DNA of 64,000 nucleotides from Cohnella faecalis (GTDB lineage Bacteria > Bacillota > Bacilli > Paenibacillales > Paenibacillaceae), in assembly GCF_003570905.1 (NCBI RefSeq), contig NZ_QXJM01000023.1, positions 62,001-126,000 on the forward strand, written 5' to 3'. The notes beneath the pieces are model-generated. The model did no database searches. It saw only the letters and a program-made list of their open reading frames with translations, and was not told the DNA's origin. Shown piece after piece: positions 1 through 8,520 of this stretch. Within the stretch, counting starts at the first letter, position 1. Each line of letters opens with the position of its first letter. The translations under genes and the position numbers were made by a program.

Positions 1-1
1 G

Positions 2-535
2 CTCGCCGGAGGGTACGTTATTCATCTTGTCGTGACGGATGCCGGTTGGCGGGTGTTCAAGGAAGAGCTCGGGTGGGATGCTTCAAGGCGGATGGAAACT
101 TTGCGCCATGCTTTCGGCGACGAACCGTTCGAGGAAGGACGTCTGATCTATCATCCGCTTAACGATATCGGGGCGAGCATCGCCAGCGGTTCGTTCCGCT
201 GCGAAGGGATGGTCGTCGTTCCATGCTCGATGGGGACGTTATCCTCCATCGCTCACGGAGCTTCGACGAACCTGCTTACCCGCGCGGCGGACGTTATGCT
301 TAAGGAAGGCCGCCCGTTGCTGCTGGTCCCTAGGGAGACGCCTCTTCATGCGATTCATCTTGAGAACATGCTAGCTCTTGCGCGCTTGGGGGTGCGGATC
401 ATACCGGCTATGCCGGCTTTTTATTACGGGCCCCAGACTTTGGACGACGCTGTCGCTTTTATGGTCGGCAAAGTGATGGACAGCATGAGCGTACCGCACA
501 ATTTGTATAGAAGATGGGGAGAAAGTCATGAGTAG
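2..535 (+). CDS. ubiX: Flavin prenyltransferase UbiX (5' end missing)
   Basis: UbiX/Pad1-family enzyme that prenylates FMN to make the cofactor of UbiD-type decarboxylases. The frame is already open at base 2, upstream of any internal start codon, and reads LAGGYVIHLVVTDAGW, so the gene begins outside the window. About 177 residues are present and roughly the first 20-25, with the N-terminal FMN loop, are missing. The family signatures CSMGTLSSIAHG and RETPLHAIHLENM are intact. It overlaps mqnA by 8 bp, which implies translational coupling. The likely client is the UbiD-like decarboxylase of the futalosine menaquinone route (inference from the neighbour; no ubiD is visible here). Confidence 0.93.
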   Translation, partial: LAGGYVIHLVVTDAGWRVFKEELGWDASRRMETLRHAFGDEPFEEGRLIYHPLNDIGASIASGSFRCEGMVVVPCSMGTLSSIAHGASTNLLTRAADVMLKEGRPLLLVPRETPLHAIHLENMLALARLGVRIIPAMPAFYYGPQTLDDAVAFMVGKVMDSMSVPHNLYRRWGESHE

Positions 536-1409
536 CAAGCTTCATCGGCCGATCCGCATCGGCCGTATCGATTACACGAACGTATGGCCCGTCTTTCATC
601 ATTTCGACGAATCCGCCCTCGCATGCGAAGCGGAGATTGTCCGGGAGATGCCTGCGGCTCTCAATCGCAAGCTGCGGGCGGGAGAAATCGACGTGGCGGC
701 CATCTCATCGTTCGCTTACGGCCAGTCGTCGGATCGCTATTATTTGCTGCCCGATCTGTCCGTAAGCGCGCTTGGGCGCGTCCAATCGATTCTGCTGTTC
801 TTGAAATCTCCGTTGGAGAAAGCCATCCACGGTAAAATCGCCTTGACGACGACGTCCGCAACGTCCGTCAACTTGCTCAAAATCATTATGGAGAAATTTT
901 ACGGCGGCAAGCCGGTTTACGAGGATGCGGAACCATCGCTCGATCGGATGCTCGAACATGCGGATGCGGCGCTATTGATCGGCGACCACGCCATTCGCGC
1001 CTCTTGGGAAAAGCGAGGCTATCGGGTGCTCGACCTCGGGGAAGTGTGGAACGTATGGACCGGTCATTGGATGACGTTCGCCCTGTGGGCGGTAAGGCGG
1101 GAAACCGCAGATAGCCGTCCGGACGCGGTGCGCAGCATCTATGAAGCGCTGCTTGCAAGCAAGCATGCGTCCGAGAGCGATAGGGAGCCGATTATTCGGA
1201 AGGCGATCAACCAAATAGGAGGTACGCGATCCTATTGGGAAGGCTACTTCTCTAATTTGCACCACGGCTTCGCAAAGGAGCAGCAAGCGGGTCTTGCGCT
1301 ATATTTTCAATATGCACGGGAGCTTGGGTTAATGGACGGCCAGCCGTCCTTGACGGAGTGGCCGGAAGCCAAGGCCGCTTATTCCCGGAAATCGCAGGTG
1401 AACTTATGA
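528..1409 (+). CDS. mqnA: Chorismate dehydratase MqnA (futalosine menaquinone pathway)
   Basis: Removes water from chorismate to give 3-[(1-carboxyvinyl)oxy]benzoate, the first committed step of futalosine-dependent menaquinone synthesis. The 293-aa protein has the two-lobed periplasmic-binding-protein-like fold of the MqnA/MqnD family, with the diagnostic N-terminal RIGRIDYTNVWPVF, the AISSFAYG stretch and the ALLIGDHAI segment. The start at 528 has a GGGGAGA ribosome site within ubiX. Its stop overlaps the hepT start as ATGA. The family also includes MqnD, but the N-terminal motif and the neighbours favour MqnA. Chorismate made by the aro genes downstream feeds this enzyme. Confidence 0.9.
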   Translation: MSSKLHRPIRIGRIDYTNVWPVFHHFDESALACEAEIVREMPAALNRKLRAGEIDVAAISSFAYGQSSDRYYLLPDLSVSALGRVQSILLFLKSPLEKAIHGKIALTTTSATSVNLLKIIMEKFYGGKPVYEDAEPSLDRMLEHADAALLIGDHAIRASWEKRGYRVLDLGEVWNVWTGHWMTFALWAVRRETADSRPDAVRSIYEALLASKHASESDREPIIRKAINQIGGTRSYWEGYFSNLHHGFAKEQQAGLALYFQYARELGLMDGQPSLTEWPEAKAAYSRKSQVNL

Positions 1410-2380
1410 AGCTGATGCAGTTGTACGCCTCGCTGAAATCGGATTTGCAGGCGATTGAAGACGATATGTCGCGGACGGTTACGTCCGATATGCCGACACT
1501 TAGCGAAGCGTCCCAGCATTTGATGAAAGCGGGGGGGAAGCGGCTTCGCCCCGTATTCGTGCTGTTGTCCGGCAAATTCGGCCGCTACTCTCTCGACACA
1601 GTCAAAAAGGTAGCCGTTCCGTTGGAGCTCATCCATATGGCTACTCTCGTTCATGACGACGTCATCGACGATGCCGAAACCCGACGCGGGCAGCTCACGG
1701 TCAAGTCCAAGTGGGACAATCGGATCGCGATGTACACGGGCGATTTCATCTACGCGAAAGCGCTGACGGTAGTGAGCGAGCTGGGCAATCCGCGAATTCA
1801 TCAGGTTTTGTCCAATGCCATTGTCCAAATGTGCATCGGCGAAATGGAGCAGGTTCGCGATTTTTTCGAGACCGACCAAAGCATTCGCAACTATTTGCTG
1901 CGTATTCGCCGCAAGACGGCGCTGCTCATCGCGATCAGCTGCCAGTTGGGTGCATTGGCGACCGATGCTCCCAAGCGCCACAGCGACGCACTCTACCGAT
2001 TCGGCTACAATGTCGGAATGGCCTTCCAAATTACGGACGACCTTCTCGACATATGCGGCACGGAAAAAGCGATCGGAAAGCCGCCGGGAAGCGATTTGCG
2101 TCAAGGGAACATTACGTTGCCCGTTCTGTACGCGCTTCAGGATCCCGCGCTTAAAGACCGTCTGCTCGCCGAAATTCGCTTGATACGGCAGAGCGAAGGC
2201 GCCGCAGATTCGTCGGCCGCCGTTCGGATCGTCAGAGAGAGCCGCGGCATTAAGGATTCGGAAAAGATGGCCGATCGCTATATAGCAAAAGCCGTTAAGG
2301 CGCTTGGCGAGCTTCCGGATTTGACCGCTAAGAAGAATTTGGCCGAAATTGCCCGTTTTGTAGCAAAACGGAGTTATTAA
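1406..2380 (+). CDS. hepT: Heptaprenyl diphosphate synthase component II
   Basis: Catalytic subunit of the two-component heptaprenyl diphosphate synthase that builds the menaquinone side chain. The 324-aa protein has the first aspartate-rich motif DDVIDD (residues 84-89), the second motif DDLLD (211-215), and GGKRLRP before the first helix pair. The start at 1406 is preferred to an in-frame ATG at 1358 because it aligns with B. subtilis HepT, forms an ATGA overlap with mqnA, and follows an AGGTGA ribosome site. The non-catalytic partner HepS is probably upstream of the window. Confidence 0.95.
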   Translation: MKLMQLYASLKSDLQAIEDDMSRTVTSDMPTLSEASQHLMKAGGKRLRPVFVLLSGKFGRYSLDTVKKVAVPLELIHMATLVHDDVIDDAETRRGQLTVKSKWDNRIAMYTGDFIYAKALTVVSELGNPRIHQVLSNAIVQMCIGEMEQVRDFFETDQSIRNYLLRIRRKTALLIAISCQLGALATDAPKRHSDALYRFGYNVGMAFQITDDLLDICGTEKAIGKPPGSDLRQGNITLPVLYALQDPALKDRLLAEIRLIRQSEGAADSSAAVRIVRESRGIKDSEKMADRYIAKAVKALGELPDLTAKKNLAEIARFVAKRSY

Positions 2381-2401
2381 CGCGCTCTTTTGTGGTAAAA
2401 T
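2374..2401 (+). promoter_or_regulatory. Candidate sigma-A promoter for ndk
   Basis: TGGTAAAAT is an extended -10 element (TAAAAT at 2396-2401) with a weak TTATTA 16 bp upstream. It lies over the hepT stop codon, 35 bp before the ndk start. It is seen in sequence only, and the weak -35 keeps confidence low. Confidence 0.4.
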
Positions 2402-2435
2402 GAGGGTTACCTATCCACGCAGGGGGTTGAAAATA

Positions 2436-2879
2436 ATGGAAAGAACCTATCTGATGATCAAACCGGACGGCGTACAACGCGGACTTATCGGCGAAATTAT
2501 CGGCCGGTTCGAACGCAAGGGACTCAAGCTCGTAGGCGCAAAGCTGATCCAAATGCCTTTGGAGCTTGCAGAACGTCATTACGCCGAGCATAAGGGGAAA
2601 GATTTTTACGCCCGGCTTCTGGAATTTATTACGGCAGGGCCGGTCATGGCGATGGTGTGGGAGGGCGATCAAGCCGTCTCGCACGCGCGCGCGCTCATCG
2701 GCAAGACGAACTCGCTGGAAGCTGCGCCGGGAACGATCCGGAGCGATTACGCGATACATACGAATTTCAATTTGATACACGGCTCGGATTCCCATGAAAG
2801 CGCGCTTCGCGAAATCGGCATCTTTTTCCGCGATGACGAATTGGTTTCTTATGAGAAAGCGGTGCAAGTGTGGATTTAA
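2436..2879 (+). CDS. ndk: Nucleoside diphosphate kinase
   Basis: Balances nucleoside triphosphate pools by moving phosphate from ATP to NDPs through a phosphohistidine. The 147-aa protein has the usual bacterial length, with the N-terminal [18 protein letters not shown] and the active-site histidine at residue 115 in NLIHGSDS. The start at 2436 sits 6-8 nt after an AGGGGGT ribosome site. An in-frame GTG-like extension to 2400 is not needed. The gene order hepT-ndk-cheR matches B. subtilis. Confidence 0.97.
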   Translation: MERTYLMIKPDGVQRGLIGEIIGRFERKGLKLVGAKLIQMPLELAERHYAEHKGKDFYARLLEFITAGPVMAMVWEGDQAVSHARALIGKTNSLEAAPGTIRSDYAIHTNFNLIHGSDSHESALREIGIFFRDDELVSYEKAVQVWI

Positions 2880-3670
2880 GCCGCAGCGTGATAACGGAAG
2901 ACGAGGATTTCGTCCGATTCGTAGCCGATATTAAGCGAGCTACTTCCATCGATCTGTCGCTCTACAAAGAAAATCAAATGCGCCGACGGCTGACGACGCT
3001 GCGCCTGAAGCACGGATTTTCGTCGTTCGGGGAATATTTCGCCGCTTTGATGAGCGAGCCGCGGCTGCGCAATGAATTTTTGGACCGAATGACGATCAAC
3101 GTATCCGAATTTTGGCGCAATCCGAACCGGTGGACCGTCCTTGCGGACAAATTCCTCCCTCAGATGCTGAAGCAATCCGGCAGATTGAACATTTGGAGCG
3201 CGGCGTGCTCGACAGGCGAGGAGCCGTATACGCTTGCGATGATTTTGGACGCGTGCGGAGCTCTGGAGCGAACGTCGCTTCTGGCAACGGATATCGACGA
3301 CGGCGTTCTGGCGAAAGCGAAGGAAGGCAGCTATTTGGAGCGTTCCTTAAGAGATGTGCCGGCCGATTTTCGCGCCAAATATTTCACAGCCGAGGATGGG
3401 GCGTTCCGCATCTCGGATAAACTTAAGAAAGCGGTTAGGCTTCAGAAGCAAAACTTGCTGAAGGACGAATTCGCAACCGGCTTTGATCTGATCGTCTGCC
3501 GAAATGTCATGATTTATTTCACGGAAGAAGCGAAGCACGATTTGTACGGCAAATTCGCCCGCGCACTCAAGCCGGGAGGCATTCTGTTCGTCGGGAGCAC
3601 GGAGCAAATCTTTTCCCCCGGCCAATACGGATTGGAAACCGCCGATACGTTTTTTTACAGGCGAGCGTAA
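2870..3670 (+). CDS. cheR: Chemotaxis protein methyltransferase CheR
   Basis: SAM-dependent methyltransferase that methylates glutamates on chemoreceptors, opposing CheB. The 266-aa protein has an N-terminal helical CheR domain (about residues 10-75, with the receptor-binding RRRL basic patch) and a C-terminal Rossmann domain with the SAM motif [12 protein letters not shown] (109-120) and CRNVMIYF. It starts with GTG 10 bp inside ndk, so translation is coupled. No other chemotaxis gene is nearby. Its place between ndk and aroC is conserved in bacilli and says nothing specific about function. Confidence 0.95.
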   Translation: MDLSRSVITEDEDFVRFVADIKRATSIDLSLYKENQMRRRLTTLRLKHGFSSFGEYFAALMSEPRLRNEFLDRMTINVSEFWRNPNRWTVLADKFLPQMLKQSGRLNIWSAACSTGEEPYTLAMILDACGALERTSLLATDIDDGVLAKAKEGSYLERSLRDVPADFRAKYFTAEDGAFRISDKLKKAVRLQKQNLLKDEFATGFDLIVCRNVMIYFTEEAKHDLYGKFARALKPGGILFVGSTEQIFSPGQYGLETADTFFYRRA

Positions 3671-3733
3671 GGCTGCGTATGAGGCGGCAGTTCCCGCGTG
3701 ATACTAGAAGCAACATGCCACGCGGAGGGAACC

Positions 3734-3892
3734 ATGGATAAGCGAAAAGTTATAAATGCTTACAGGCGGGGGCTTATTTCCGCACAGGAATGCGCGCAAA
3801 TTCTCGGTCTCGACAACGTTGAGCTAGTCGGCGTGATGCGCGACGGTCAGCAAGCTCGCAAGCAAGCGCAAGGAAAGCAGTCCGTCCGATAG
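3734..3892 (+). CDS. Small basic protein of unknown function (52 aa)
   Basis: Encodes 52 residues beginning MDKRKVINAYRRGLISAQEC, with a basic, glutamine-rich tail. The start at 3734 is chosen because CGGAGGG lies 6 bp upstream; an in-frame ATG at 3698 lacks a ribosome site. The middle (ISAQECAQILGL followed by VELVGVMRD) could form a short helix-turn-helix-like unit, but I cannot name a family. It lies between cheR and the aroC promoter and probably ends the ndk-cheR transcript. Confidence 0.65.
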   Translation: MDKRKVINAYRRGLISAQECAQILGLDNVELVGVMRDGQQARKQAQGKQSVR

Positions 3893-3906
3893 CGGCGGGC
3901 TCTTTT
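3879..3906 (+). terminator. Possible intrinsic terminator before aroC
   Basis: AGTCCGTC and GGCGGGCT pair with two G-U wobbles around a 7-nt loop, followed by CTTTT. It overlaps the 3' end of the small gene and directly precedes the aroC promoter. The short T tract makes it moderate at best. Confidence 0.4.
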
Positions 3907-3907
3907 C

Positions 3908-3937
3908 TTGTCAAACGCTTTAACGCTGTACTATAAT
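3908..3937 (+). promoter_or_regulatory. Sigma-A promoter for aroCBH
   Basis: TTGTCA (3908-3913), an 18-bp spacer and a perfect TATAAT (3932-3937). Transcription should start near 3944, about 40 nt before the aroC start. Confidence 0.8.
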
Positions 3938-3983
3938 GAGCAAAGATATGAACGGGTTTTGAGGGATAAGGGAGGAACCGAAC

Positions 3984-5153
3984 TTGAGTTTACGCTATTT
4001 GACAGCAGGCGAGACGCACGGTCCGCAATTAACGGCTATTATTGAAGGATTGCCAAGCAATCTTGAGCTTGATTTTGAGGAAATTAATTTTCAATTGCAA
4101 CGTCGGCAGAAAGGCCATGGACGCGGACGCCGCATGCAGATCGAGACGGATACGGCGACGATCGTCGGCGGAGTGCGCCATGGACGGACGACCGGAGCGC
4201 CGGTCGCTCTATTCGTGGAGAACAAGGACTGGAAGCATTGGACGACGGTCATGAATATCGAGCCGGTCGAAGGCAGCGACGAGACGAAGCGCCGGGTGCA
4301 TCGGCCGCGTCCGGGGCACGCCGATTTGAACGGCGGCCTGAAATACAACCTGAAAGATCTTCGCAACGTACTCGAGCGCTCCAGCGCTCGCGAGACGGCG
4401 GCTCGCGTCGCTGTAGGAGCGATTGCAAGACAGCTTCTCGCTCGTTTCGGCATTAAGGTAGCCGGACATGTCGTCTCGATCTGCGGAGTGGAAGCGGCGG
4501 CGCCGAATTTGCCGATCGACGAGCTGATCCGCGTGACGGAGGAATCTCCCGTTCGCGTGGCGGACAAAGCGGCCGAGCAGAAGATGATCGAGCTGATCGA
4601 CAAGACGAAGGAAGACGGCGATTCGATCGGCGGCATCGTCGAATGCATCGTCGAAGGGCTTCCCGTCGGACTCGGAAGCCATGTGCAATGGGATCGCAAG
4701 CTGGAAGGACGGATCGCTCAGGCAGTCGTCTCGATCAATGCGTTCAAAGGCGTGGAATTCGGGCTGGGCTTTGAAGCCGGACGCCGCCCGGGATCGCAGG
4801 TTCACGATCCTATTCTTTATAACGAGCAGCAAGGGTTCCACCGCGCGTCCAACAACGCCGGCGGCTTCGAAGGCGGAATGACGACGGGAGAGCCTCTCGT
4901 CGTGCGCGGCGTCATGAAGCCGATCCCGACGCTTTACAAGCCGCTGCCGAGCGTGGACATCGACACGAAGGAGCCGTTCACCGCGCAGGTTGAGCGTTCG
5001 GACGCATGCGCCGTACCGGCGGCGAGCGTCGTTCTGGAGCATGCTGTCGCATGGGAAGTGGCGAAGGCTTTTCTGGAAAAATTCGGGGGAGATTCGATCG
5101 AAGAAATTCAAGCGAATCTCGATAACTACTTGAAACAGGTTGCGGCTTACTGA
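3984..5153 (+). CDS. aroC: Chorismate synthase
   Basis: Converts 5-enolpyruvylshikimate 3-phosphate to chorismate with reduced FMN; last step of the common aromatic pathway. The 389-aa protein has all signature stretches: [13 protein letters not shown] at the N-terminus, [41 protein letters not shown] and the C-terminal [11 protein letters not shown]. It uses a TTG start 8 nt after GGAGGAA. It overlaps aroB by one base (TGATG). The product feeds the trp, tyr and menaquinone genes in this window. Confidence 0.98.
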   Translation: MSLRYLTAGETHGPQLTAIIEGLPSNLELDFEEINFQLQRRQKGHGRGRRMQIETDTATIVGGVRHGRTTGAPVALFVENKDWKHWTTVMNIEPVEGSDETKRRVHRPRPGHADLNGGLKYNLKDLRNVLERSSARETAARVAVGAIARQLLARFGIKVAGHVVSICGVEAAAPNLPIDELIRVTEESPVRVADKAAEQKMIELIDKTKEDGDSIGGIVECIVEGLPVGLGSHVQWDRKLEGRIAQAVVSINAFKGVEFGLGFEAGRRPGSQVHDPILYNEQQGFHRASNNAGGFEGGMTTGEPLVVRGVMKPIPTLYKPLPSVDIDTKEPFTAQVERSDACAVPAASVVLEHAVAWEVAKAFLEKFGGDSIEEIQANLDNYLKQVAAY

Positions 5154-6259
5154 TGGCGGGCGGGATTAAGGAATTGACGGTTGATTTGGGGGAACGTTCC
5201 TATCCCATTCTGATCGGCCCGGGCTTGCTGGCCCGGGTCGGGTCGTTGTTCGCGGAGCGCGGATTTGCGGTTAAATCGCCGATTCTGCTCATAACGGATG
5301 CGTCCGTAGAAGATTTGTACGCGGGAACGGTAGAGCAATCGCTGCGCGACAAAGGCTACACGGTCGCACGCGCGGTCGTTCCATCCGGGGAGACGTCAAA
5401 ATCGCTTACGGTGTTCGACGATATGATCACGGCTTGCCTGGAAGCGGGACTCGATCGCAGATCGACGGTTATCGCGTTGGGCGGAGGCGTCGTCGGAGAT
5501 TTAGCCGGCTTTGTAGCCGCTACTTATATGCGGGGAGTCCGGTTCGTTCAAATTCCGACGACGATTCTGGCTCACGACAGCAGCGTCGGAGGCAAAGTCG
5601 CCGTCAATCACCGCTTGGCGAAAAATATTATCGGCGCCTTCTACCAGCCCGAATTCGTTATGTACGATCTGGATACGCTGCTTACGTTGCCGATTCGTGA
5701 AGTAAAAGCTGGCTTGTCTGAGGTCGTTAAGCATGGCCTCATCTGGAATGCCGATTTCGTCGCGTGGTGCGACGACAATGTCGACAAGCTGCTCGCACTC
5801 GATCCGGAAGCTCTCGGCTACGCCCTCTACGAAGGGTGCAAGGTGAAAGCTATCGTCGTATCTCGCGACGAAAGAGAGAACGACTTACGGGCGATCTTGA
5901 ATTTGGGCCATACGATCGGCCATGCGTTGGAAGCGGTCGCAGGCTACGGCGAGCTGCTTCACGGCGAAGCGATTGCAATCGGCATGGTCGGTTCCGCCCG
6001 GCTGGCCGGGAAGTTCGGATACGACCCGTCGATCGAAGCGGTCACGGAAGCGTTGTTCCGCAAGATCGGATCGCCGGTGCGCATTCCCGGCCATCTGGAT
6101 GTCGATCAAATTATGGCCGCAATGCAGCACGATAAGAAGTTCATGGAAGGTCAAATGGTATTTGTCGTGCCGACAGCGATTGGCGCGGTGGAAATCCGTC
6201 ATGACGTTCCGACCGCATGGGTGAGGGAAATCGTCGAAGGATTGCGAGAGGGGAACTAA
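5153..6259 (+). CDS. aroB: 3-Dehydroquinate synthase
   Basis: Cyclises DAHP to 3-dehydroquinate in the shikimate pathway, using NAD+ and a divalent metal. The 368-aa protein has the NAD-binding GGGVVGDLAGFVAATYMRG and the catalytic core PTTILAHDSSVGGKVAVNH. Metal ligands are visible as E in SEVVKHGLI and the histidines in NLGHTIGHALE and LLHGEAIAIGM. The TGATG overlap with aroC fixes the start at 5153. Confidence 0.98.
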   Translation: MAGGIKELTVDLGERSYPILIGPGLLARVGSLFAERGFAVKSPILLITDASVEDLYAGTVEQSLRDKGYTVARAVVPSGETSKSLTVFDDMITACLEAGLDRRSTVIALGGGVVGDLAGFVAATYMRGVRFVQIPTTILAHDSSVGGKVAVNHRLAKNIIGAFYQPEFVMYDLDTLLTLPIREVKAGLSEVVKHGLIWNADFVAWCDDNVDKLLALDPEALGYALYEGCKVKAIVVSRDERENDLRAILNLGHTIGHALEAVAGYGELLHGEAIAIGMVGSARLAGKFGYDPSIEAVTEALFRKIGSPVRIPGHLDVDQIMAAMQHDKKFMEGQMVFVVPTAIGAVEIRHDVPTAWVREIVEGLREGN

Positions 6260-6265
6260 CGGAAC

Positions 6266-6634
6266 ATGAGCGTAAGAGGAATCCGCGGAGCCATTACGGT
6301 AGACGCCAACGAAGAAAAATTGATTTTGGACGGCACGATCGAGCTGCTTAACGAAATCGTCCGGGTGAACGAGATCGTTCCGGAAGATATCGCCAGCGTC
6401 CTCGTTACGGTAACGCAAGATTTGGACGCGACGTTTCCGGCTCGCGCCATTCGCCAAATGGCGGATTGGGAGCTCGTGCCGCTAATGTGTTCGATCGAAA
6501 TTCCGGTCAAGGGCAGTATGGAGCGATGCATTCGACTGATGGTGCTCGTGAACACCGATGCGTCGCAAGCTGATATTCGCCACGTTTATTTGGCAGGAGC
6601 GGCTGCGCTGCGTCCGGACTTGTCTAGAAAATAA
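6266..6634 (+). CDS. aroH: Chorismate mutase, AroH type
   Basis: Monofunctional chorismate mutase that forms prephenate for Tyr and Phe synthesis. The 122-aa length is standard for the AroH trimer. All catalytic residues known from B. subtilis are at the same numbers: Arg7, Cys75, Glu78, Arg90 and Tyr108 (in CSIEIPVKG, MERCIR and IRHVYL). It follows aroB after 6 bp. It is the last gene before the trp promoter and leader. Confidence 0.97.
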   Translation: MSVRGIRGAITVDANEEKLILDGTIELLNEIVRVNEIVPEDIASVLVTVTQDLDATFPARAIRQMADWELVPLMCSIEIPVKGSMERCIRLMVLVNTDASQADIRHVYLAGAAALRPDLSRK

Positions 6635-6651
6635 GAAGGACGATATTGCCG

Positions 6652-6681
6652 TTGACGCGCTGCTGTAGGCGGTGCTATAGT
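6652..6681 (+). promoter_or_regulatory. Sigma-A promoter of the trp operon
   Basis: TTGACG (6652-6657), an 18-bp spacer and TATAGT (6676-6681), placed directly after aroH. Transcription should start near 6688, giving a leader of about 240 nt before trpE. Readthrough from aroC-aroB-aroH can add to this, as in the B. subtilis supraoperon. Confidence 0.75.
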
Positions 6682-6740
6682 AATAGCATTGATGCAGCGC
6701 GGAACGGCCGGCCACAGGGACGGCAACTTACGCAAGCTGC

Positions 6741-6768
6741 GAGCAGAGATGAGAAGAGACGAGTGGAG
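6741..6768 (+). promoter_or_regulatory. TRAP-binding GAG repeats / antiterminator arm of the trp leader
   Basis: Six GAG triplets start at 6741, 6746, 6751, 6756, 6761 and 6766, exactly 5 nt apart, each separated by two bases. This is the binding pattern of TRAP (MtrB), the tryptophan-activated RNA-binding attenuation protein. Bases 6743-6751 (GCAGAGATG) are the exact reverse complement of 6876-6884, the left arm of the downstream terminator. The region can therefore act as an antiterminator unless TRAP covers it. The B. subtilis trp leader has 11 triplets; I see six in perfect register. Confidence 0.85.
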
Positions 6769-6874
6769 CAGCCGAACCGCGTTTGCCGTAAGGCCATACG
6801 CGCAAGAGGTTTAACCGTACCCGCGCTTAGTGCAATATGCGCTATGGGTATTGGCTTATCCACGACTATCGACG

Positions 6875-6904
6875 GCATCTCTGCGGAGCAGGGGTGCTTT
6901 TTTT
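6875..6904 (+). terminator. trp attenuator terminator
   Basis: Arms GCATCTCTGC (6875-6884) and GCAGGGGTGC (6888-6897) pair fully, with two G-U wobbles, around a GGA loop, followed by seven T. The left arm is shared with the antiterminator pairing to 6743-6751. It stops leader transcripts when TRAP-tryptophan occupies the GAG repeats. Confidence 0.85.
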
Positions 6905-6927
6905 ATTTGGGAAAGGGAGCGGTGCAG

Positions 6928-8493
6928 ATGGATCAACGCGAATTGCAGCAAGTCATTGCGATGGCTGGCCGATACAATGTCATTCCGGTCGTACGTACGC
7001 TTTTGGCCGATACGGAAACGCCGATTCGGGTGTTCCAGCATCTGAGCCGGGACAAGCGGGCGTTTTTACTGGAAAGTGTGGAGGGAGGCGTGAAATGGGC
7101 TCGTTATTCCTTCATCGGAACCGACCCCTTCCTCGTACTGAAGCTGAAAAAGAACGAAGTGTCGCTTGAGCAAGGCGGCAAGACGGAGACGCATACGACG
7201 AACCGCCCTCTGGAGCTGCTTCGCGAGAAGCTGAGAGGGTATCGCAGTCCCTCGCTGCCTGAGCTTCCGCCGTTCACAGGCGGAGCGATCGGATTTTTCG
7301 GCTACGACTTGCTCCAATATTACGAGAAGAAGCTGCCGCCGCACGATGTGGACGATTTGCAAATGGACGATATGCAGTTCATGTTTTGCGATCGGATAAT
7401 CGTATTCGATCACTTCAAGCAGCAAGTTCTCGTCATCGGCAACGTTCACGTGAAGGATGGCGCCGCGGACGCGGACATCGAAGCCTCGTACAAGGAAGCG
7501 GTGCAAGGGATCGAAGAGACGATCCGGAGATTGCAAAGGCCGCTCCCGACGTTTGCTTCCGCATCCGCGCCTCCAATGGACCCGGATCTCGGCGAAATCG
7601 GCTCCAACTTGACGAAGGAGCAATTCCTGAGCAACGTCGAGAGCGCAAAAGAGTATATCCGGGCCGGAGATATTTTTCAGGTCGTGCTCTCCCAACGGTT
7701 CCATATCGAGACGGAAGTCGATCCTCTGCACGTCTACCGCGTTCTGCGCACGATGAATCCATCGCCGTACATGTATTATTTGAAGCTGGACGATGAGGTG
7801 ATCGTCGGTACGTCGCCGGAGCTGCTGGTCAAAGTAGATAATGGCAAGGTGGAGACTCGCCCGATTGCGGGAACTCGCCCGCGCGGCCGTACGCCGGAGG
7901 AAGATGCCGCGCTGGAGAAGGAGCTGCTCGCCGACGAGAAGGAGCGGGCGGAGCACGTTATGCTCGTCGATCTCGGCCGCAACGACATCGGGCGGGTGTC
8001 CGAGTACGGGACGGTGAAGTGCGACAGCTATATGGAAATCGAACGGTACTCGCACGTTATGCACATCGTCTCGAACGTAACGGGAACGCTCGCTCCCGAC
8101 AAGGATTTCTACGATGCGTTTCTCTCTTGCTTGCCTGCGGGCACCGTATCGGGCGCTCCGAAGCTTCGGGCGATGGAAATTATCGCGGAGCTCGAGAACG
8201 AAGCCAGAGGGGCTTACGCTGGCGCTATCGGTTACCTCGGCTTTTCGGGAAGCCTGAATACGTGCATTACGATTCGAACGATTATTTTCAAGCATGGCAA
8301 AGCTTATGTCCAAGCCGGGGCGGGAATCGTATGGGATTCCGTGCCCGAGAACGAATACCAGGAGACGGTTAACAAAGCGAAAGGAATGCTCAAGGCGATC
8401 CGCGCGGCGGAAGCGGCATTCCCGCAGTCAAGCCGGAAGCAAGCGATTTACGCTTCATTAGGCGATCGGCGCACGAACCTGGATTACGATTAA
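6928..8493 (+). CDS. trpE: Anthranilate synthase component I
   Basis: Makes anthranilate from chorismate with a glutamine amidotransferase partner, which is not in this operon and is presumably a shared PabA/TrpG elsewhere, as in Bacillus. The 521-aa protein has the Trp feedback region (LLESVEGG), DLGRNDIGRVSEYG, GTVSGAPKLRAMEI and the C-terminal AGAGIVWDS. The start at 6928 follows AGGGAG by 8-9 nt. The frame is open back to 6646 only because it runs through the leader, which is regulatory RNA. Expression is controlled by the TRAP attenuator. Confidence 0.97.
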   Translation: MDQRELQQVIAMAGRYNVIPVVRTLLADTETPIRVFQHLSRDKRAFLLESVEGGVKWARYSFIGTDPFLVLKLKKNEVSLEQGGKTETHTTNRPLELLREKLRGYRSPSLPELPPFTGGAIGFFGYDLLQYYEKKLPPHDVDDLQMDDMQFMFCDRIIVFDHFKQQVLVIGNVHVKDGAADADIEASYKEAVQGIEETIRRLQRPLPTFASASAPPMDPDLGEIGSNLTKEQFLSNVESAKEYIRAGDIFQVVLSQRFHIETEVDPLHVYRVLRTMNPSPYMYYLKLDDEVIVGTSPELLVKVDNGKVETRPIAGTRPRGRTPEEDAALEKELLADEKERAEHVMLVDLGRNDIGRVSEYGTVKCDSYMEIERYSHVMHIVSNVTGTLAPDKDFYDAFLSCLPAGTVSGAPKLRAMEIIAELENEARGAYAGAIGYLGFSGSLNTCITIRTIIFKHGKAYVQAGAGIVWDSVPENEYQETVNKAKGMLKAIRAAEAAFPQSSRKQAIYASLGDRRTNLDYD

Positions 8494-8520
8494 GAGCGAG
8501 AGCGGAGGAGGAGACGGCAA

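Noticed and set aside
1379..2104. Long minus-strand frame opposite hepT
   Set aside because: It is a shadow of hepT, which has all family motifs on the plus strand; there is no ribosome site.
6646..6927. N-terminal extension of TrpE
   Set aside because: The extra 94 codons are the TRAP leader with its terminator; a good ribosome site precedes 6928.
7066..8313. 415-codon minus-strand frame opposite trpE
   Set aside because: It is a shadow frame caused by GC-rich codon use; trpE is fully supported on the plus strand.
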